Assembly (NCBI GenBank): GCA_013329905.1
Contig: DUJH01000049.1
Span: forward strand, 31,828 to 48,605
Source: Candidatus Thalassarchaeaceae archaeon
GTDB lineage: Archaea; Thermoplasmatota; Poseidoniia; Poseidoniales; Thalassarchaeaceae
DNA length: 16,778 nucleotides
Direction of reading: 5' to 3'
Part shown: in pieces, positions 7,266 to 13,131 of the stretch
Layout: every line of letters begins with the position of its first letter
How positions within the stretch are numbered: position 1 is the stretch's first letter
Program-made: the position numbers and the translations under genes
Notes under the pieces: model-generated
What the model was told of the DNA's origin: nothing
What the model saw: only the letters and a program-made list of their open reading frames with translations
The model's database searches: none

Positions 7266-9305
7266 ATGGAGCACCCCCTGCTTCAGACATATGGTCCGCT
7301 CGATGGCTGGTTGATTCTGCTACTTATCGGCGGAGCCTCGATTGGCTTCTTCCTCTATCAGGTTCAACTCGCCGTTCGCTTAGTTATGCTAGGTGCCAGC
7401 GATGCTCGATTCGATTCATGGGGACAACGCATCAAGGAGGTCCTAACGGGTTGGTTGGGTCAGAAGAGAGTACTCGAAGACCGTATTGTAGGGGGTATGC
7501 ATGTCCTCATGTTCTGGGGATTTCTGATGCTCTCCACCGATATGTTCGACCTTGCTACGGCTAATTGGTTCTCTCACAATATCTTGCCAGAGATTCTGAA
7601 TGGGCCATGGAATGGAATGGTCGAATTTGGCTACACTATCGCTCTAATCGGTTGTACGGCTGCGCTACTTCGTCGAGCCGTCTTCACTCCTGAGAAGTTG
7701 AAAGGAAAGTCACAGCTTGAAGGAAATTTCATCCTTGTATTAATTATGACGATCACAACGACTTCATTCGTTGTCGAGTCGGCTGAATCACCATCGGCTT
7801 TCTGGGAGCCGCTCGGACACTTCGTCGCTGGATTGGGCTTGGCTGATGGCATCGTAGTCGCTGCTTATTGGGCGCACATGGTTGCGATTTGCACCTTCTT
7901 CGTGCTGATTCCTGTATCCAAGCATATGCATTTGGTGATGGCTTTTCCCAACGTATTCTTCTACGATACTGAGCCGAAGGCCAAGATGCGACCGCTCGCG
8001 GTGAACGAGAGCGGGCAGGCTGTTCCGCTAGAGGATCTCGATATCGAAACCTTCGGCGTATCGAGTTATGAGGAGTTTAGTTGGAGGCAATTGATTGATG
8101 GTTGGGCGTGCACCACTTGTGTGCGTTGTCAAGATGTCTGTCCTGCTTACGAATCCGGTAAGGCGCTCAATCCTATGCAGATTGTGCACGACGTTCGCGA
8201 TTACGCGAATGAACACGCTCCAATTCTTCTGAGTGGTGGGACTCCAGAAGAGAGCATCCTTGACCGAATAAGTGCAGAAGCGGTTTGGGCTTGCACCACC
8301 TGCCACGCGTGCGTGGACGCTTGCCCAGTGTACATCGAGCATGTGCCGAAACTGACCGATTTGAGGCGCAATGCGATGATGGAGACGATGGAATATCCCG
8401 AAGAACTCAATGTTGCGATGGGCAACCTTGAGTCGGCTTCGAACCCATATGGCTTCGGCATGCACGAGCGCGGAAACTGGGCTGAGGGGCTCGACATCAA
8501 GATTGGTGAGCCAGCCGAGTACATCTACTTCGTCGGCTGTGCAGCGAGCTTCGATGAACGCAATCAGAAGGTCGCGCGCGCGACTATCGGTTTGCTGAAA
8601 GAGGCTGGATTGGATGTGGGCATTCTAGGAATGCAGGAAGGATGCTCCGGAGATCCAGCTCGTCGCGCCGGTAACGAGTATCTCTTCCAGATGCTCGCCG
8701 AGACCAATATGACGACTTTCCAAGAACTTGGCGTCAAGCGCATCGTCGCTTCCTGCCCTCACTGCTTCCACACTCTTGGCAAGGAATACGCCGACTACGG
8801 AGGCGCCGATCTCGAGGTCTTTCACCACTCCGAAATCCTCGCCAAGTTGCAGGAGGAAGGCAAGTTGCCCGATGTTGATAAGGATGGCTCAGTGACCTTC
8901 CACGACCCTTGCTACCTCGGTCGCATAGGCGGCATTATCGACGAACCTCGTGACCTCATTGGAGGTGTCGACGTCGAGGTTGAGCGCCACGGAAAAGATT
9001 CATTCTGTTGTGGTGCTGGTGGTGCTCAGATGTGGATGGAGGAAGACGCAGACAAGCGCGTTAACGAAATCCGCGCTAAGGAGATCGCAGCAACAGGCTG
9101 TGATACCGTGGCAGTAGGATGTCCATTCTGTTCAATCATGGTTAAGGATGGCCTAGATTCAGTAGGGGCTGAAATGGATGTCATGGATGTTGCCGAGATA
9201 CTTTGGGAACAGATTGTTGCTAAAGACGCTGAAATCCAAAATAATTTCAGAAAGAAATCTCGTGGATCTCGTTTCTGGAATTCGCGAAAAGGCGGATTTA
9301 ATTAA
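7266..9305 (+). CDS. Membrane iron-sulfur oxidoreductase, FadF / ETF:menaquinone oxidoreductase (EMO)-like
   Basis: This 679-residue protein has the three-part layout of the FadF/EMO family, which passes electrons from electron-transfer flavoprotein (acyl-CoA oxidation) to membrane quinone. Residues 1-230 hold about five membrane helices of the NarI-like cytochrome b type, with His candidates for heme b (H79, H104, H185, H204). Two 4Fe-4S motifs follow: C282-C285-C288-C292 and C343-C346-C349-C353, each ending CP. Two CCG (HdrD/GlcF-like) domains follow. The first runs C425, C460 (EGCSGDPARR), C497-PH-C500; the second C549 (HDPCYLGR), C581-C582-GAGG, C619-PF-C622. In the first, Ser replaces the second Cys of the CC pair. 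Start ATG 7266 has a strong Shine-Dalgarno 5 nt upstream. No ETF or acyl-CoA dehydrogenase gene is in the window. HdrDE-like alternatives fit less well because the membrane domain is fused at the N-terminus. Confidence 0.85.
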   Translation: MEHPLLQTYGPLDGWLILLLIGGASIGFFLYQVQLAVRLVMLGASDARFDSWGQRIKEVLTGWLGQKRVLEDRIVGGMHVLMFWGFLMLSTDMFDLATANWFSHNILPEILNGPWNGMVEFGYTIALIGCTAALLRRAVFTPEKLKGKSQLEGNFILVLIMTITTTSFVVESAESPSAFWEPLGHFVAGLGLADGIVVAAYWAHMVAICTFFVLIPVSKHMHLVMAFPNVFFYDTEPKAKMRPLAVNESGQAVPLEDLDIETFGVSSYEEFSWRQLIDGWACTTCVRCQDVCPAYESGKALNPMQIVHDVRDYANEHAPILLSGGTPEESILDRISAEAVWACTTCHACVDACPVYIEHVPKLTDLRRNAMMETMEYPEELNVAMGNLESASNPYGFGMHERGNWAEGLDIKIGEPAEYIYFVGCAASFDERNQKVARATIGLLKEAGLDVGILGMQEGCSGDPARRAGNEYLFQMLAETNMTTFQELGVKRIVASCPHCFHTLGKEYADYGGADLEVFHHSEILAKLQEEGKLPDVDKDGSVTFHDPCYLGRIGGIIDEPRDLIGGVDVEVERHGKDSFCCGAGGAQMWMEEDADKRVNEIRAKEIAATGCDTVAVGCPFCSIMVKDGLDSVGAEMDVMDVAEILWEQIVAKDAEIQNNFRKKSRGSRFWNSRKGGFN

Positions 9306-9315
9306 TTTCTATTTG
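9296..9315 (+). terminator. T-rich tract at the end of the FadF/EMO-like gene
   Basis: The stretch from the last codons across the stop contains TTTAATTAATTTCTATTTG on the coding strand. Archaeal RNA polymerase commonly terminates at T-rich tracts without a hairpin. A new promoter follows about 60 bp later, which fits an operon boundary here. Confidence 0.3.
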
Positions 9316-9376
9316 ATGAATTATGTGTGATTTGAGAAATTCAAGCCTCCGCCGCCGCAAATGCCGCTGAGTGACG

Positions 9377-9385
9377 CATAAATAG
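9377..9385 (+). promoter_or_regulatory. TATA box for the membrane protein-PuuD-PuuD-CysS operon
   Basis: CATAAATAG is a good archaeal TATA box. The centre of TAAATA is about 25 nt from the A of ATG 9406, so a leaderless transcript beginning at that ATG is predicted. It is the only convincing promoter seen upstream of the four co-directional genes. Confidence 0.65.
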
Positions 9386-9405
9386 CGCATCCTTGAGCCA
9401 TTAGC

Positions 9406-9795
9406 ATGGACGACGAGTTCACCATTGCAGGCTTTACCATTCCAAGAATCGCGATTTACGAGGGAGCTTTCCTCGTATTATGGGGGATAGCGGCTTACAT
9501 CATCTCCGGACAATCTTCGATAACAGCAATGATTCCTTCATTCATGGGCGCTCCTCTGATGATTCTAGGTATACTTTCTGAAAGGATGCCAAATATACGC
9601 CATCACCTAATGCATGCAGCAATGATTCTGTCATTGGTAATGGTAATGGGTGGAGCAAGAGTATTCGCTCAAATGTCCGAAATGTCCAACCTAGCTATCT
9701 CTTCTCACGTTGCACTTATTCTCGTCGGAGTTTGCTTCATGGTTTGTGGAATCATGTCATTCCGCGCAGCCCGTATCGCACGTGAAGAGGAGTGA
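9406..9795 (+). CDS. Small four-helix integral membrane protein of unknown function
   Basis: This 129-residue protein has four predicted membrane helices (about 15-34, 40-57, 66-84, 98-117). The opening has IPRIAIYEG and the second helix begins ITAMIPSFMGAPLMILG. A short loop with RHHLMHAAM precedes helix 3, and the protein ends in a charged RAARIAREEE. The pattern TAMIP..G..L...G ... R.H.MH is reminiscent of small conserved membrane proteins of bacteria and archaea whose role I cannot name. Translation probably starts on a leaderless transcript (TATA box about 25 nt upstream). Its TGA overlaps the GTG of the next gene by 4 bp (GTGA), which implies translational coupling. Confidence 0.7.
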   Translation: MDDEFTIAGFTIPRIAIYEGAFLVLWGIAAYIISGQSSITAMIPSFMGAPLMILGILSERMPNIRHHLMHAAMILSLVMVMGGARVFAQMSEMSNLAISSHVALILVGVCFMVCGIMSFRAARIAREEE

Positions 9796-10490
9796 TTGGC
9801 TTGCCGGCACCAGTAATTGGAGTTACAACCTCGGTTAATGTGCGTGATTACGAGACCCCCGAACAAGCGGTGGTCATGGTCCCTGCGAATTATCCACAAG
9901 CGATTAGGCGAGCGGGAGGGATTCCCATTCTGCTCACCGAAGGCGACGATGTTGAGACTCTTCTCGACCGCCTAGACGGTATCATCATCGCCGGCGGTCG
10001 AGACGTCGACCCCGCTCGATACGGCGAAGAGCCGCACGAGCGCACAGACAACCTTCGCCCCGAACAAGATACTTGGGAATCCGCGCTCATCGCCACAGCG
10101 ATCGAGCACGACCTTCCATTACTCTGCGTCTGCCGCGGTCACCAACTCCTTGCCGTCGAACGTGGTGGCCGCCTCTACCAGCACCTCCCTGAGACTCCTG
10201 GCTACGAGAAGCACGGTGCAACAGGTGGCGAGTGGTCCAATCATGCAGTCGAAATCGACCCAAATTCGAAACTCGGTTCGATTATCGGTACAAATGTAAT
10301 CGGTAACTCGGGGCACCATCAAGGAGTAGCCGATGCGGGTGACCTCACAATTGTAGGAAGAACCGAAGATGGTCTCATCGAAGCGGTAGAACTTCCAGGG
10401 GCCAGTTTTCTCCTCTCGATGCAATGGCACCCTGAGATGCTTAACCAAACCAAGGTTTTCGACGCACTAATTGAGGCTGCACGTGCTTGA
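9792..10490 (+). CDS. PuuD-like gamma-glutamyl hydrolase (peptidase C26), copy 1
   Basis: This 232-residue protein is of the class I glutamine-amidotransferase fold, peptidase C26 family, whose members such as PuuD hydrolyse gamma-glutamyl bonds, for example in gamma-glutamyl-GABA. Key features are APVIGVT at the N-terminus, IIIAGGRDVDP, a nucleophile elbow CVCRGHQ with catalytic Cys at C114, LYQHLPETPG, SGHHQGV, and QWHPE with H213 and E215 completing the triad. Most relatives have GICRG at the elbow; here it is CVCRG, which adds a second Cys two residues before the nucleophile. The start at GTG 9792 overlaps the previous stop; TTG 9801, with GGAGTGAT upstream, is an alternative. The true substrate is unknown. 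A second paralogue follows after a short gap. Confidence 0.85.
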   Translation: MIGLPAPVIGVTTSVNVRDYETPEQAVVMVPANYPQAIRRAGGIPILLTEGDDVETLLDRLDGIIIAGGRDVDPARYGEEPHERTDNLRPEQDTWESALIATAIEHDLPLLCVCRGHQLLAVERGGRLYQHLPETPGYEKHGATGGEWSNHAVEIDPNSKLGSIIGTNVIGNSGHHQGVADAGDLTIVGRTEDGLIEAVELPGASFLLSMQWHPEMLNQTKVFDALIEAARA

Positions 10491-10526
10491 GATTCCTCAG
10501 AATCAAAGTTCTCGACCATTTGATTG

Positions 10527-11258
10527 ATGAACTCGTTAGTTGAGCCGGACCCAATGGGTGAGAGTCGTCGTGCCCCAGTCATCGGGGTGACTGCGTGCAA
10601 GCGAGAGTCCTCATTCGGCCCTTGGGACCTCGAAGCGGTTATCCTCCCCTCTTTCTACACTACAGCAATTGAAGAAGCGGGGGGAAAACCTCTCCTCCTA
10701 CCGCCAGGTTGCTGCCCCTCCTTACTCGACCTTCTTGACGGCCTCGTCGTCGCTGGTGGACCGGACATCAACCCCTCACTCTACGGGCAGAAACCTTCCG
10801 AGCACATCTCATTGGCACATCCCGATCAGGATGGCTCGGAAGCGGATTTGATTCGAGGAGCGGTCGATCGTGACATCCCGCTGCTCGGAATTTGCCGTGG
10901 AATGCAATTGATGTGTATCGTCCATGGTGGAAAAATACACCAACACCTCCCAGAAACTCCTGGGCATGAAGAGCACGGAGGCTGGGATGGTGAGATTACC
11001 GAGCATGGTGTCGAAATCGTCGAGGGAACCCAACTCAATTCCATTATGGGCGAAAATGTCGCCGTTAATTCGACTCACCACCAAGGCGTTTTCGACCCCG
11101 GCAGCCTCTCCGTCTCTGCCCATTCATCTCACGACGGGCTCATCGAAGGGGTCGAGCGAACCGACAAGCGATTTTGCATCGGTGTTCAATGGCACCCCGA
11201 ACGCATCGGACACATCGGATTGTATCGCGCGCTCGTTGATGCGGCGCGAGGTTCATGA
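10527..11258 (+). CDS. PuuD-like gamma-glutamyl hydrolase (peptidase C26), copy 2
   Basis: This 243-residue paralogue of the preceding gene shares roughly half its residues around the active site by eye. It carries APVIGVTACK, LVVAGGPDINP, the canonical elbow GICRGMQ (C123), IHQHLPETPGHEEHGG, STHHQGVFD, and VQWHPER (H223, E225), so the catalytic triad is complete. Start chosen at ATG 10527; TTG 10524 and ATG 10554 are also possible and the N-terminal ten residues are poorly constrained. It lies 36 bp after copy 1 and 30 bp before cysS, consistent with one operon. The expected activity is a gamma-glutamyl amide or peptide hydrolase in the cytoplasm, with substrate undetermined. The tandem arrangement suggests duplication followed by divergence. 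Confidence 0.87.
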   Translation: MNSLVEPDPMGESRRAPVIGVTACKRESSFGPWDLEAVILPSFYTTAIEEAGGKPLLLPPGCCPSLLDLLDGLVVAGGPDINPSLYGQKPSEHISLAHPDQDGSEADLIRGAVDRDIPLLGICRGMQLMCIVHGGKIHQHLPETPGHEEHGGWDGEITEHGVEIVEGTQLNSIMGENVAVNSTHHQGVFDPGSLSVSAHSSHDGLIEGVERTDKRFCIGVQWHPERIGHIGLYRALVDAARGS

Positions 11259-11288
11259 CCGAGCGGCGCGCGGATTCGCCCCGAGAGC

Positions 11289-12722
11289 ATGGTATTGAGA
11301 GTCTACGACACGCGCTCGCGCGCAAAGCGTGAATTCGAACCTCTGGTCGAAGGAAGTGTCAGACTCTACGCTTGTGGAATCACACCGTACTCTCCCAGCC
11401 ACCTTGGACACGCTCGCCAAGCCATCGCCTTCGACGTCATCGTCCGATGGCTTCGTCACTCGGGCTACGCAGTCGATTATGTCACCAATTTCACCGATAT
11501 TGATGACAAAATCATCAATGTCGCGAACGCTGAAGGCGTCGATTTCACTGTCGTCGCAGAACGCAATATCGCAGACTATTACACTGTCATGGACGCGATG
11601 AACGTCCTTCGCGCAGACACCTACCCTCGCGTAACAGAAACAATTCCAGAAATCATCGACATGGTCGAACGACTCATCGGTCAAGGGCACGCTTACGTCG
11701 CCAATGACGGGGTCTACTTTGAGATTGATTCTGCCCCCGAAAAATACGGTGAATTAACTGGTCAAACGCTAGAGATGGTACGAGCCGGTGCAGGTGGGCG
11801 CGTTGACAACACCGGCTCTGGCAAGCGCGACCATCGCGATTTCGCTCTGTGGAAGCTTGCCAAGCCAGGAGAACCCTTCTGGGAGAGCCCTTGGGGAGAG
11901 GGACGTCCAGGCTGGCACATCGAGTGTTCAGCCATGTCACTCAAGCATCTGGGCGAGACTTTCGACATCCACGGAGGTGGTGCCGATCTCTTATTCCCAC
12001 ACCACGAAGCCGAGATTTTCCAATCCGAATGCTGCCTTGGACACGAACCGGTCGTCAAGTACTGGCTGCACAATGGACTAATCAACGTCGATGGCGAAAA
12101 AATGTCCAAATCGCTCGGAAATTTTTGGACGATTAGCGATACCTTCGAACACGTCGATCCGCTCGAACTTCGCTACGCGTTACTCAATGCTCCTTATCGT
12201 CAACCGATCGAATTCAACATGGCGATGCTGGAGGAATCGAAGAAGCATCACGAGCGCATGATGGAAGTCTATGGTAAGGCGCTCGTGGCGGCGGAAAGCA
12301 GTGAGTGGAAGGGTCACAAAAACCTCGAGACAGCCGCTGAGCGCTTCACCACCGGAATGAATGATGATTTCAACACGCGAACCGCGATGGTCGAAGTTCA
12401 AAATGTGGTTCGTGAATTACGAGCCCTGCTTGATTCGAATGCCGATTCAGGGCTCGTCACCGCCAGCGTCGGCTGGCTCGATGAATTCGCCGGCAGCCTC
12501 CTTGGCCTACTGCCCGACGCAAACACGGTCAGAGCAGCACAGGCCGAAGGGGTGTCGGCTCGCAGCAATCTCGCAAGTCAAGTCGAACCTCTACTCGAGC
12601 AGAGAGCCGCCGCCCGCGCGGACAAAGACTGGGCGCGTGCAGACCAAATCCGCCACCAACTCAACGAACTTGGAGTGGTCGTCGAAGACAGCCCGGATGG
12701 CCCCGTCTGGCGCATAAAGTGA
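11289..12722 (+). CDS. cysS: Cysteinyl-tRNA synthetase
   Basis: This 477-residue class I aminoacyl-tRNA synthetase charges tRNA-Cys with cysteine and has about the usual family length. The HIGH-type signature is PSHLGHARQA (H38, H41), and the KMSKS loop is GEKMSKSLGNF (K271-S275). Predicted zinc ligands that recognise the cysteine thiol are C29 (YACGIT), C213 (GWHIECSAM), H238 and E242 (LLFPHHEAEI). The WHIECSAM and FDIHGGGADL blocks are diagnostic. The C-terminal helical tRNA-binding region ends with RADKDWARADQIRHQL and a short strand. The ATG at 11289 follows the second PuuD gene by 30 bp with no visible TATA box, so it is probably expressed from the promoter near 9380. Its presence shows direct tRNA-Cys charging rather than only the SepRS/SepCysS route. 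Confidence 0.97.
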   Translation: MVLRVYDTRSRAKREFEPLVEGSVRLYACGITPYSPSHLGHARQAIAFDVIVRWLRHSGYAVDYVTNFTDIDDKIINVANAEGVDFTVVAERNIADYYTVMDAMNVLRADTYPRVTETIPEIIDMVERLIGQGHAYVANDGVYFEIDSAPEKYGELTGQTLEMVRAGAGGRVDNTGSGKRDHRDFALWKLAKPGEPFWESPWGEGRPGWHIECSAMSLKHLGETFDIHGGGADLLFPHHEAEIFQSECCLGHEPVVKYWLHNGLINVDGEKMSKSLGNFWTISDTFEHVDPLELRYALLNAPYRQPIEFNMAMLEESKKHHERMMEVYGKALVAAESSEWKGHKNLETAAERFTTGMNDDFNTRTAMVEVQNVVRELRALLDSNADSGLVTASVGWLDEFAGSLLGLLPDANTVRAAQAEGVSARSNLASQVEPLLEQRAAARADKDWARADQIRHQLNELGVVVEDSPDGPVWRIK

Positions 12723-12821
12723 GCAAGTTTTGCATCCTAAAACGGGCACTCAGTCACCCTGTCCTTGAAGTCGTTGATCCAGTCCATGAGGAAACCCTCA
12801 CTCTTCCCCGTGCTGCGCTAA

Positions 12822-13127
12822 TCAGTCTGATTTCTTGTATTCGCTCAGGCGTATTGTCTCGCAGACCTGAATCTTGAATTCCTCGTAGAATGTGGACCGC
12901 CCGAGCCGCATCGCCTCGTTATGCTCGGCATTCCTGCGCCACTCGAGTTGCCCCTCCATCGACTCGAACTCGACGATGGTGACCCTCTCGCCATCCTCCG
13001 CAGTGAATGACTTGTGCGAGATGTATCCTGGCATGGTCTTGGCCAATTCGCTCATTCGGACCGCCATCTCCGTGTACTCCTCACCGACATCCGGATTGAG
13101 TCGGGAACGGAAGACTGTGACAATCAT
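12822..13127 (-). CDS. Small ABM-domain (antibiotic biosynthesis monooxygenase-like) protein
   Basis: Start chosen at ATG 13127, giving 101 residues; the longer frame to 13181 would run into the upstream gene. The sequence MIVTVFRSRLNPD, MSELAKTMPGYISHKSFTAEDGERVTIVEFES, EHNEAMRLGR and FKIQVCET fits the ABM/dimeric alpha-beta barrel fold. Members are small cytosolic homodimers that include heme-degrading enzymes and quinone or polyketide monooxygenases, but most are uncharacterised, so no reaction is assigned. The conserved MPGY, FTAEDGE and EH residues are intact. It begins 4 nt after the stop of the exported amidohydrolase on the same strand, with GAGGA about 10 nt upstream of the ATG, indicating one transcript. 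Confidence 0.85.
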   Translation of the reverse strand: MIVTVFRSRLNPDVGEEYTEMAVRMSELAKTMPGYISHKSFTAEDGERVTIVEFESMEGQLEWRRNAEHNEAMRLGRSTFYEEFKIQVCETIRLSEYKKSD

Positions 13128-13131
13128 GTGT

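Noticed and set aside
8028..8465. 145-residue minus-strand frame within the FadF/EMO-like gene
   Set aside because: It lies opposite the two 4Fe-4S motifs; no motif is seen in its own translation.
12727..12743. GTTTT/AAAAC inverted repeat after cysS as an intrinsic terminator
   Set aside because: It is only a 5-bp A/T stem with no T-tract after it, too weak to call.
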